A DNA stretch of 31,871 bases from CAYMSF01 sp964542255 (lineage in GTDB: Bacteria; Verrucomicrobiota; Lentisphaeria; Victivallales; Victivallaceae). A program made the position numbers and the translations under genes. The number at the start of each line of letters is the position of its first letter. Positions within the stretch are counted from its first letter, which is position 1. Shown piece by piece: positions 24,525 through 31,871 of this stretch. The notes below the pieces were generated by a model. The model saw only the letters and a list, made by a program, of their open reading frames with translations, ran no database searches and was not told where the DNA came from. The stretch spans positions 1-31,871 of the forward strand of contig CAZITV010000013.1 in the NCBI GenBank assembly GCA_964542255.1. The letters run 5' to 3'.

Positions 24525-27065
24525 GTGAAGCTAGAAAAAATAACCAGCATCATAGTTGTATATTTGTGGTGCTGCATATTATCTAGCCATGCTGCAGTTT
24601 CTGCTGGAAAATGGTATGGAGAGCAAAATTCTAATCCAAGAATTGCACTTGCCGCATCTGCCGACGGTTTTTATTCAATAGCCGCAACATTTCCGGGCGC
24701 AGTACTAATTTATCAAGAGTTCAACCGCAAAAACTTTCGTCCTTCCCGCAATGATTTCTTGCATACCACACTTTCTTTGGAAATTGCGATTTGTGACGGA
24801 GACGGACAACCGGTCAAAGGCACAATATTCATTAAGGACAAGGATGGTTTGTGGTTTCAAAACAGAAAGGAATTTTGCATTACAGATGATAAATGGCACA
24901 ATCTAGAAGTAGATTTAACTGCAAATGGCGGTCTAATCCCGATTGGGCACGGCGCCATGTGGAATAGTCAATATCTTGCATCAATTCTTGACGTTGGGGT
25001 CTCACTTTACAGTAGCAGTAAACAAAATGCAACAATCAAATGCCGCAATATAAAGTTTACAGGACAGCGCAATTTATCTCCGTTGAATATTGTCAATTGG
25101 CAGATGGCTGAGACGGTTGAACAATTTCAAATGTTAAAAAGTGATTTTAATCTATCACGAGAATATTTCAATCCATACGATCCCGAAGAGGTAGAAGTAA
25201 ACGTTGAAGTTTGCCGTGCTGATGGTTCTAAGGAAGAATTTCCTGCTTTTTTTACTCAGGATTTTTTACGTCGTCGCCATTTTACCCATGAAATAAACAC
25301 CCCGGCAGGAGGACATTATTGGGCATTTCGCTTCACCCCGCAAGAGTGCGGCACATATAAAATACGGTTATCGGTTAGCGACGGGTACGGCAAACAAAAG
25401 ATATTTAGCGAATGGCGGGTTTTGACAGTTTTACCATCAGCACATCGCGGTTTTATCAGAGTCTGCAAGACAGACCAGCGTTATTTTGAATTTTCAAATG
25501 GAGATTTTTTCTTTCCTATCGGCATTAATATTCATACAAATATTGATTTACGCAGCGAAAAACAATTTAAATTTGGTCATTTACCTGACCGCGGGACGTA
25601 TGATTATGACGCATATTGGAAATCTCTTTCGGAAAATGGGGTCAATGCCGCGGAAATTTGGATGGCATCTTGGTCATTTGCTTTGGAATGGAGCAGTTCG
25701 CACCCCTATTATTACGGCATTGGACGTTACAATCTGGCAAATGCCTGGCGTTTGGACTATGTTCTTGACGAAGCTGCTGCTAAAGGCATCTATATACACT
25801 TAACTCTTGACAATCATGGTAAGCTTTCTAGCGTCTCAGACCAAGAGTGGGATGATAACCCGTTTAATATTAATAATGCTTTCAGCGTCGCCAATGCCGG
25901 CTTTATTGTTGATGCTGAAGATTTTTTTTCTAGTGCCAGAGCTGTTAAGTATAACCGGCAGCGAAATCGTTATATTGCCGGTCGCTGGGGGGCTTATACC
26001 AATATTTTTGGCATTGAGTTTTGGAGTGAAGTTAATTTAGTCAGCAATTTTGATAAGATTTATGCCAGTGGCGATATCGAAACATGGCATCGGAATGCTG
26101 CATCTGAGTTCCGTCAATTTGACCAGGGAAAGCATTTATTGACAACACATTTTTGCGGAGATTATTTAAATTTACTTAAATATTCACGTCTTGTTGCACT
26201 CAATGAATTTGATTATGTCGCCGGTGACGCTTACCGCAATAACAAAATTCATTTTGTTGACCAGATGCGTTGGCATTGTAACTCCTTGCAGTGTTTTGGC
26301 AAACCTATGCTAAGTACTGAATTTGGTGGTACCGCTATGGCCGGCAATCCAGAACAAGTAGTCGGCGATATTCATTCGGGAATATGGAGCTCATTTTTTA
26401 AATCTCAGGCAGGTACCCCATTTTTGTGGTGGCACGACTTTATTCATTTGAACAATCATTATCGTCACTATCGTGGTTTCGCACTATTTATCAAAGGAAT
26501 TGATTGGCGCGGTAATAACACATTTAAAGAATTGACGGTGATTAATGATGGCTCACGACTCGGATATATTGGCGGCATGGTACCGCAGGCTCAATTGTTG
26601 TTCCCAGTGCCGCCACACTGGAATTTGCATGATTATTGGTTAGCTGCAGCTAACAGTTTGCGGTTACAATATAACGAAATTTTGCCAGGAAAATTGTTTG
26701 GTCGTGAGAGCGACTATTTTATTGAATGCCTGTCCGGGGGCGGTTCAAGTCGTATTTATGGCTGGGTATTTTGCCGTTTGCCAATTTTTAGTTATAGTGA
26801 CAATAATACCTCGTTACCATGGTGGCGTAAAATTAAAATTAATGTTGATTATCCATTAATGGCGGGCATTTATCGTTTGCGCTGCTATGATACGATTAGT
26901 AATCGAGAGCTGAGCGATGAATATTTATGGTTGGACAGCAACTGTAAAATCATTTCTATCCCGCCTTTTCAAATTGATGTTGCATTTAAACTTGAGCGCC
27001 AATTTATGGTTGATAATAATCGCGTCAAGCAGGCAATCTTAGGTGATAATAATGCGCATAGATAG
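24525..27065 (+). CDS. exported DUF5060-type glycoside hydrolase (GH-A clan-like)
   Basis: The 846-aa protein has an N-terminal signal peptide (about 1-26) and a beta-sandwich region (28-185) of carbohydrate-binding character. A DUF5060-like domain follows (about 190-305), then a TIM-barrel catalytic region from about 310 to 690. In the barrel, EFWSEVN puts the likely acid/base at Glu502 and STEFGG the likely nucleophile at Glu599, about 97 residues later, the layout of GH-A clan retaining glycosidases such as GH5 or GH2-like families. The start is GTG with GAAGGA eight bases upstream. It overlaps the next gene by about 14 bases. The substrate is not determinable; plant, algal or host glycans are possible. 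Confidence 0.82.
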   Translation: MKLEKITSIIVVYLWCCILSSHAAVSAGKWYGEQNSNPRIALAASADGFYSIAATFPGAVLIYQEFNRKNFRPSRNDFLHTTLSLEIAICDGDGQPVKGTIFIKDKDGLWFQNRKEFCITDDKWHNLEVDLTANGGLIPIGHGAMWNSQYLASILDVGVSLYSSSKQNATIKCRNIKFTGQRNLSPLNIVNWQMAETVEQFQMLKSDFNLSREYFNPYDPEEVEVNVEVCRADGSKEEFPAFFTQDFLRRRHFTHEINTPAGGHYWAFRFTPQECGTYKIRLSVSDGYGKQKIFSEWRVLTVLPSAHRGFIRVCKTDQRYFEFSNGDFFFPIGINIHTNIDLRSEKQFKFGHLPDRGTYDYDAYWKSLSENGVNAAEIWMASWSFALEWSSSHPYYYGIGRYNLANAWRLDYVLDEAAAKGIYIHLTLDNHGKLSSVSDQEWDDNPFNINNAFSVANAGFIVDAEDFFSSARAVKYNRQRNRYIAGRWGAYTNIFGIEFWSEVNLVSNFDKIYASGDIETWHRNAASEFRQFDQGKHLLTTHFCGDYLNLLKYSRLVALNEFDYVAGDAYRNNKIHFVDQMRWHCNSLQCFGKPMLSTEFGGTAMAGNPEQVVGDIHSGIWSSFFKSQAGTPFLWWHDFIHLNNHYRHYRGFALFIKGIDWRGNNTFKELTVINDGSRLGYIGGMVPQAQLLFPVPPHWNLHDYWLAAANSLRLQYNEILPGKLFGRESDYFIECLSGGGSSRIYGWVFCRLPIFSYSDNNTSLPWWRKIKINVDYPLMAGIYRLRCYDTISNRELSDEYLWLDSNCKIISIPPFQIDVAFKLERQFMVDNNRVKQAILGDNNAHR

Positions 27066-29610
27066 TACTAAAATATTTCGATGTCTGATGACGGTCACGG
27101 TATTTATATGCTGTACTCACTCAATTCTTACCGCAGATACCTGGCATTTTAAAGACGCTGATTACAGATTAGAGGTAAAAAAAGAACAAACCGCCGCAAA
27201 TGGATTTATCGAATTGAATAAGTATGCATTACCATGTGATCTGGAGAATGGCGTAAATGTGGTAAATAACTTTGGTAAAGAAATACCGTATAATTTATAT
27301 AAGAACGGCGGGTTGATAATAGGAAAAAATTTTACCACAGGATATGTATATTTTGGATTCCAGCATCCAAATCCAAACCAGCGCTGGTTGCAAAGCGATG
27401 GCGAACTACCAGCAGAAAATCTTTTGAATTTGAAAATATTCCATGCGAGATGGCAGTATATTACTCCATCACAGTGGCTTGAACGCCAACGCGAAAATGC
27501 CACTAGGCAAACGCAGCGACAATCAGCATGGATTCTTGACTACATACAGCTTCAATTTGCCTGTGACCTCTTTGCACGGTATCGCTATCCGTGGCGATTG
27601 CCTCCTAAAATGTTCATTCGGCAGTCATATTACAGTAACGATTGGTATCGCGCATATGATGCCGATGAATATATGGCGTGGCGCTATAAATGGTCTTATC
27701 CGCGTAATGCGGCGAATATCGAAAACCTTTGGAGAAAATCAATAGCTAATATCAATATTTACGAGCCAATTCGTTTGGAGTGGGGTATTAAAAGGCTGCA
27801 GCGGATTTTGTTGCAACAGGAAAAAAACATAGAAAAAGTTGCTGCAACTGCCTCAACCGGCCCAGAGCGGGATTTTGTCACCATGTTTGAACGGGGGCGC
27901 GCACGTGAAGGTGACGTGCCGTTCTTTGATAAAACCAGGATAGAAAAGGGTATGGTGGAAATCAGGAATAATTATGCCGCGGCATTTGCCGGCAACCTGG
28001 TTATTCGTCAAAGTGGAGAATATGAATTTGCGGTAAATGTTTCCGGTGGCGCACTGCTGTTACTCGATGATAAGATTATTATTAACTGCTACGGTGAAAA
28101 TGAACGTAACTCAAGTTGGCAGCGGCATACTACCGTAAAACTGACTGGCGGGTTGCATAAATTTAAATTTTATTACCAAAAAAATATGCTGCCGTCTTAT
28201 GCTGTTGCTGCATGGAAAAAGAAAGGAGAAACAGAATTTCAGCCAATAAACATTGCAAATTTCTGTCCGGGCTGGCCGCTTAAACTTGTTCAATGTCAGG
28301 AACAGTCTGGGAGGAAATATCCAATCATTGAACAAACTGCCGGATATTTGCTCTATACGGGAAAACGTGATAAAATGTGGTGGAATAATTATAAAGTTAT
28401 TATTGGCGGACCAGCTGACTGGAGTTTTAACGAAAAGAGAATAGCCAACTCTGAGGCTATATCAATTATATTTCCGTTTACAGAAAAAAGCGAAATCAAG
28501 GTGTCGCCTGTTGATAACCATTTAACTCCAATGCGTTTTATTCCTAAGCATAACAGCAACGGATGTAAATATGGCAGACCGGATATTATGATAAAATTAT
28601 GGATGCCTGACTTCATTTTTGATGATGAATATTTAGAAACCGCAGTTGAGGTTGTTTCTAAAATGCAGTGGGATGTAACATGCTATTTGAATATTGTTCC
28701 TGAACGTGACAATGAGGTATTTGGCAGTTCAAAAAAAGCAGTAGTATTGCAGGGTAGGAATAAGGACGATGATGATGATCGTTTTATTCCTGATAGTTAT
28801 TATAAAGAAAAAATTATGGTTAGCGGAGCTGCTGTAAAAAATTTAAAAGTTAATTTTTCTTTAGATTTGCCAGGAATTAACTTCGATAACCAAAGCGTAA
28901 AGTTCATTCCTGTGAATGAACTTTCTAATCTTAAGGTTGTTGATGGAAAGCTCAAGGATAACGATAATAATCAAATTGTTCCTGTTTTGCATCGCCCAAG
29001 CTTGGCGGAGCTTAGAAATTGGCAGTTGCCCACAATGATTTATAATAAGTTGAACGGTATCACTCAGATGCTTGTTATCGCCGATGATTATGGCAGTAAT
29101 GATTTAACATTTTGTTCAACTTTTAGACAGCGGTCATCGCAACACGGTGTGAAAGCTTTGTTTTGGAATTGGAGTAAAACGACAAAATCCGGCGAGCGGT
29201 ATTTGTTGAATTTAGCGGCAGTCTTACCGAATATTGATAATACTTCAGCCGATTCACTGTTGATCGTTCCGCCAGCATTAGAGTTGCTCGACGGACTCCA
29301 GGCACGTTCAATATCAAGATTGCTCGCTACTATCATTGAGCGTGCACGCAATAATCCAAAAATTAAACATATTTTTATCACAACTGCTGTGCCAATGTTA
29401 AACTTAGCCATCCATGAAAACGAATTGAATGATGAAATAAAACATCTTGCCCGTGATTATGATGTACGTGTGTTGGATTTGAATAGTCATGTCCGCAAGC
29501 TACCTGTTGTACCATCAGACTATCAGAACTATGATGGCTCAGTGGCGGTACTGCCTGTTGCACTTATCCAGGCTATTTGCGATTATATTACCGGCAGTAT
29601 CGTTGAATGA
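27052..29610 (+). CDS. exported PA14-domain protein with degenerate SGNH-like C terminus
   Basis: The 852-aa product starts with a signal peptide (about 1-28), then a beta-rich region (30-110) resembling DUF2341-type modules. A tryptophan- and arginine-rich helical region (130-260) follows, then a PA14 carbohydrate-binding domain (about 305-405) with the GLHKFKFYY strand. After a long middle segment, residues 669-852 look like an SGNH hydrolase fold, but the three catalytic blocks are changed: the nucleophile block reads IADDYGSND (no GDS), the Gly-Asn block reads LLIVPP, and the final block DGSVAVLP lacks the catalytic His. The ATG at 27052 has AGGTG six bases upstream and is preferred over GTG at 27043. 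It overlaps the glycosidase gene, so the proteins are probably made together. Confidence 0.72.
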   Translation: MRIDSTKIFRCLMTVTVFICCTHSILTADTWHFKDADYRLEVKKEQTAANGFIELNKYALPCDLENGVNVVNNFGKEIPYNLYKNGGLIIGKNFTTGYVYFGFQHPNPNQRWLQSDGELPAENLLNLKIFHARWQYITPSQWLERQRENATRQTQRQSAWILDYIQLQFACDLFARYRYPWRLPPKMFIRQSYYSNDWYRAYDADEYMAWRYKWSYPRNAANIENLWRKSIANINIYEPIRLEWGIKRLQRILLQQEKNIEKVAATASTGPERDFVTMFERGRAREGDVPFFDKTRIEKGMVEIRNNYAAAFAGNLVIRQSGEYEFAVNVSGGALLLLDDKIIINCYGENERNSSWQRHTTVKLTGGLHKFKFYYQKNMLPSYAVAAWKKKGETEFQPINIANFCPGWPLKLVQCQEQSGRKYPIIEQTAGYLLYTGKRDKMWWNNYKVIIGGPADWSFNEKRIANSEAISIIFPFTEKSEIKVSPVDNHLTPMRFIPKHNSNGCKYGRPDIMIKLWMPDFIFDDEYLETAVEVVSKMQWDVTCYLNIVPERDNEVFGSSKKAVVLQGRNKDDDDDRFIPDSYYKEKIMVSGAAVKNLKVNFSLDLPGINFDNQSVKFIPVNELSNLKVVDGKLKDNDNNQIVPVLHRPSLAELRNWQLPTMIYNKLNGITQMLVIADDYGSNDLTFCSTFRQRSSQHGVKALFWNWSKTTKSGERYLLNLAAVLPNIDNTSADSLLIVPPALELLDGLQARSISRLLATIIERARNNPKIKHIFITTAVPMLNLAIHENELNDEIKHLARDYDVRVLDLNSHVRKLPVVPSDYQNYDGSVAVLPVALIQAICDYITGSIVE

Positions 29611-29619
29611 CATGCTTGA

Positions 29620-29718
29620 AATTGGTTAAAACGTAATAATCTGGGCAGTTATGATGAATTCCTCAAATATCACATGCTGTGCTTGGGCGCTGAAAAAGAT
29701 AATTACGGCAATTATTAA
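29620..29718 (+). pseudogene. possible in-frame gene remnant after the PA14 gene
   Basis: Two stops after the PA14 gene, and in its frame, 32 sense codons encode a coherent hydrophilic peptide (NWLKRNNLGSYDEF, then LKYHMLCLGAEK and DNYGNY) before a TAA. It has no start codon. It could be the tail of a longer ancestral PA14-protein gene cut by stop codons at 29608 and 29617, or the end of another lost gene. It may also be chance. Confidence 0.2.
29693..29715 (-). terminator. candidate terminator after the NERD helicase gene
   Basis: On the minus strand ATAATT (29715-29710) pairs with AATTAT (29704-29699) around a five-base loop and is followed by CTTTTT. It begins 18 bases past the helicase stop. 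The stem is all A and T, so it is weak, but the location is right. Confidence 0.35.
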
Positions 29719-29732
29719 TTGATGGAGGCTTG

Positions 29733-31367
29733 TTACTCTTCGAGATTATTATTAACTTGCGCGTGGATGATTATCAGAAGGTGGCGCGCGCGTGACATGG
29801 CGGTGTATTTTGCGCTTTTTTTTTGCCAGCGAGGGTCATCATCGCAAACATCCAGTAGTATTACCACAGGCGATTCGCACCCCTTGAATTTCATATATGA
29901 GTGGTACGCGATTTGGTTTTCTCCTGAAGGGCAGTGTCCTGTGATAACATGTATGTTCCCCAGCATTGGGCTATCACCTATACAGGTGTTATCCAATGCG
30001 TGCCCGCCGATAATTACAATGTCAGATAAATTAACCATTTCATCTTTTACGAGACTATGGAGTATGTTTGTGAGCAACTCCCGTCTAACTGCGGCGTCTT
30101 TCACATAGTAGTGTTTTACCGGTGTTCCCTCAGGTGCTGCATCCATTGGTGCTATATTCATGTCTGACGAGTAAGATTTTATGGCATCAAAAATTTTTCT
30201 CGTATTTCGACAGTTACGGTTGAGGATGATTGGCGGGTAGGGGAGTGCTGGTAACGTTAACTCGGGTTGAAAAAGATTTTGATCAGGGTCATAAAAAATG
30301 TAAAAATGACCGTCAGTTATAACCATATTTTGCATTGTTTTCCAGCAGGAGTACGAAAAATCCTGTCCCTCGTCAACAATTACTGCGTCAAAACGGAAAC
30401 TGTTATTGATAAAATACTGGCATAATCGTTCCGGAAGTTCCTCTTGATAGAAATTATTGTCTTGCTGTTTTGTGCTTAGTTCTTCTGGCAGTAACTGCAG
30501 TTTTTCAAAGCAATAATCATAAAAGGCAGAAACTGTTATCTGCGGGTAAGCACTAACCGTTTTTTTAATATGTTCTGCCAGCAATTGATTATAGCATATG
30601 AGCAGAACATTTTTATTTTTTGACGCTAGTTGAATTGCGCGTTTAATTGCCATTATTGTTTTGCCGGAACCGGCGCAACCGCGTACCAGCAAGGTTTTAA
30701 AATTATCTAATGCTGATAGAATAGCACATTGCGACTCAGTGCACGTCATTAAAATGTGTTCGTCTATTCCAGCACGTTCAAATAGCCTGTAGCCATAGTC
30801 AAAATACGGCATTAATATCTGTCTTACAGTATTACTGATGTCATTCTCTATTTTTGCTTTTATCGGCCTTGTCTCGGCAAGAACGCTTATGATGAAATCT
30901 TTTAGGTAAGGTAATTCATTGCCGGTTGCGACTAGTCCGCTAGCCTCTGGCGGCCAGATATAGCAGTTCCCGCAAGTAGGAAAGCAAACTGCATGCGCTA
31001 GTTTTACCGGGACTATTTTGTTCTTTAAACCGAGCGATTGTCCGAGCAACTGTAATACCGCATACTTATTTCTCTTTGCCTGTTCAAATGGACAGGCAAT
31101 TTTTCGGTCGTTTTGATACCATTGCCCATCACGGTGGCTTATTTGTCCGCCCTTAACTTCTAAAACTAGAATACCATGACTAGGATGGTAAAGTAAAAAG
31201 TCAATTTCCCCGTCCCAGCGAAACTTATGCATATCTCTGGAAATATAGTCAAACGCATGGTAAACAGTCCATTCATCATTGAACTGCTGATTGATGGCGT
31301 TGAATACTTGAATTTCAGACTGCGGTCGGCGACTAAGATCGCACTCGACAGGAACCATTTTGGCCAT
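29733..31367 (-). CDS. NERD nuclease-related domain/UvrD-type helicase fusion
   Basis: The 544-aa protein has an N-terminal NERD domain (about 12-110), a relative of PD-(D/E)xK nucleases, with Asp56 in GEIDFLL and the pair Glu70 and Lys72 in LVLEVKGG. A superfamily 1 ATPase follows: Walker A GCAGSGKT (230-237), Walker B VIVDEGQD (DEGQD at 332-336), the LNRNCRNTRKI motif near 382-392 and YTAMSRARHLLII as motif VI at the end. The length is short for a UvrD enzyme, with reduced 1B and 2B insertions. Four cysteines in CFPTCGNCYIW near 128-138 and nearby could hold metal. NERD helicases occur scattered among bacteria and are often linked to DNA processing or phage defence; here it stands alone. 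Confidence 0.85.
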   Translation of the reverse strand: MAKMVPVECDLSRRPQSEIQVFNAINQQFNDEWTVYHAFDYISRDMHKFRWDGEIDFLLYHPSHGILVLEVKGGQISHRDGQWYQNDRKIACPFEQAKRNKYAVLQLLGQSLGLKNKIVPVKLAHAVCFPTCGNCYIWPPEASGLVATGNELPYLKDFIISVLAETRPIKAKIENDISNTVRQILMPYFDYGYRLFERAGIDEHILMTCTESQCAILSALDNFKTLLVRGCAGSGKTIMAIKRAIQLASKNKNVLLICYNQLLAEHIKKTVSAYPQITVSAFYDYCFEKLQLLPEELSTKQQDNNFYQEELPERLCQYFINNSFRFDAVIVDEGQDFSYSCWKTMQNMVITDGHFYIFYDPDQNLFQPELTLPALPYPPIILNRNCRNTRKIFDAIKSYSSDMNIAPMDAAPEGTPVKHYYVKDAAVRRELLTNILHSLVKDEMVNLSDIVIIGGHALDNTCIGDSPMLGNIHVITGHCPSGENQIAYHSYMKFKGCESPVVILLDVCDDDPRWQKKSAKYTAMSRARHLLIIIHAQVNNNLEE

Positions 31368-31688
31368 GAATAAACCCCAATTTATCTAATGCCACAAACA
31401 AACATCATAATTAAAAATAACGTTTTAATCTAACGACTTTGAGTAGTCGGCACAGACTTATTATGTGCTGTTTGGCACAAATATGTAGCCAAAAGAACCC
31501 AGCCAAACTTCTTCAAAGCATCCCATGTTTACTATAATTATCTCTGAGAAAATATCAAGGCGGATAATCAAACTGGTTGAAATGAGCTGCAACAGCAAGT
31601 TGGCGAAAATGAGTTTATGTCATTTGGGTTCGAATTGATACTTAAATTTAAAAGCCTGATTAAAAGAAAACTTGCTGGCGTGAAAAAA
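31368..31688. other. intergenic region between the NERD helicase and tRNA-Gln
   Basis: This 321-bp stretch holds no convincing gene. On the minus strand TTAGAT and TATGAT with an 18-base spacer (about 31394-31423) form a weak promoter candidate for the helicase. A five-base-pair stem lies at 31434-31449 (CGACT/AGTCG), not followed by a T-run. A run of six T follows the tRNA's CCA end on the minus strand (near 31683-31688) without a hairpin of its own. Confidence 0.4.
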
Positions 31689-31762
31689 TGGCTACCCCGC
31701 AAGGATTCGAACCTCGACTAAATGGACCAAAACCACTTGTGCTACCGTTACACCACGGGGTA
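31689..31762 (-). tRNA. tRNA-Gln (anticodon UUG), CCA encoded
   Basis: Read on the minus strand, the acceptor arm TACCCCG pairs with CGGGGTA, giving the U1-A72 pair typical of tRNA-Gln. The D arm is GTGT/GCAC and the anticodon arm AGTGG/CCATT, with one G-T pair. The loop TTTTGGT places the anticodon TTG, which reads CAA. The T arm is CGAGG/CCTCG with the loop TTCGAAT. The discriminator is G, and the 3' CCA is encoded at 31691-31689. All arms pair, so the gene looks functional. Confidence 0.95.
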
Positions 31763-31771
31763 AATTAACTT

Positions 31772-31794
31772 CGAACAAAATAAAATTTTGTTCG
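31772..31794. repeat. perfect hairpin upstream of tRNA-Gln
   Basis: Ten-base arms CGAACAAAAT (31772-31781) and ATTTTGTTCG (31785-31794) with a three-base spacer lie ten bases before the 5' end of the tRNA. Its position suits a processing signal, the end of a transcript coming from beyond the window, or a regulator site. A larger imperfect inverted pair (TTCGCGG at 31791-31797 and CCGCGAA at 31849-31855, each followed or preceded by AT-rich matching bases) lies next to it. Confidence 0.35.
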
Positions 31795-31871
31795 CGGTTA
31801 TAAAAATAGCCCAAAATTGGAAAAAATCCACACAAAATTCATATTTATCCGCGAAAAAATAGCGGCGAATA

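Noticed and set aside
27043..27051. GTG at 27043 as the start of the PA14 gene
   Set aside because: The AGGTG containing it is better placed as the ribosome binding site for the ATG at 27052.
29719..30108. Plus-strand 129-codon frame over the end of the NERD helicase
   Set aside because: It is antisense to helicase motif VI and adjoining conserved segments, and its translation shows no domain.

Overview
The window looks like ordinary chromosome from a Gram-negative bacterium of moderate-to-low GC. Gram-negative character is inferred from a GmhA-type heptose-precursor isomerase, a secreted S41 protease and several exported proteins. My best guess, from gene content and not from any search, is a member of the PVC superphylum, probably Lentisphaerota. 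The hints are a CdsA signature of PGMGG type, large exported DUF5060/PA14 glycan-active proteins, and a DUF2079 membrane protein. The standard genetic code works throughout, genes are densely packed and I see no insertion sequence, prophage or CRISPR array.

Layout, left to right. (1) 141-1676, plus: DUF2079 membrane protein, meeting the next operon tail to tail. (2) 1680-7125, minus: a transcription/translation operon read nusA-infB-rbfA-nrnA(DHH)-truB. No rimP lies directly upstream of nusA. Instead there is a 555-bp divergent region with a promoter and attenuator-like hairpin for nusA, a promoter for typA, three copies of an 8-bp box and a possible 54-codon ORF. (3) 7681-9501, plus: typA/bipA. 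(4) 9522-10663, minus: riboflavin synthase followed by a Nudix hydrolase. (5) 10774-12228, minus: a membrane-anchored GAF-PP2C (SpoIIE/RsbU-type) phosphatase.

(6) 12457-18032, minus: a tightly packed seven-gene run read icd-GNAT-gmhA-uppS-cdsA-Lrp/AsnC-aminotransferase. It starts from a good sigma70-like promoter (TTGTAA, 17 bp, TATATT) and joins the TCA cycle to envelope precursor synthesis and amino-acid metabolism. (7) 18300-22862, minus: a four-gene run read MPE-PHP fusion phosphoesterase, CtpA-type protease, an 85-aa unknown and a NhaP2/CvrA-type antiporter. (8) 23087-24442, plus: Bax-inhibitor-1-like membrane protein and a metallo-beta-lactamase-fold hydrolase. (9) 24525-29610, plus: two overlapping genes for large exported proteins, a DUF5060/GH-A-type glycosidase and a PA14 protein with a catalytically degenerate SGNH-like tail. 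(10) 29733-31367, minus: a NERD-nuclease/UvrD-type helicase. (11) 31689-31762, minus: tRNA-Gln(UUG) with encoded CCA.

The main points for a second look are the two-phosphoesterase fusion (metallophosphatase plus histidinol-phosphatase-like PHP) in an operon with a periplasmic protease and a cation antiporter; the overlapping glycosidase/PA14-pseudo-SGNH pair; the nusA leader with a possible attenuator and repeated boxes; and the coupled 85-aa protein. None of these is proven to be a new system from sequence alone.
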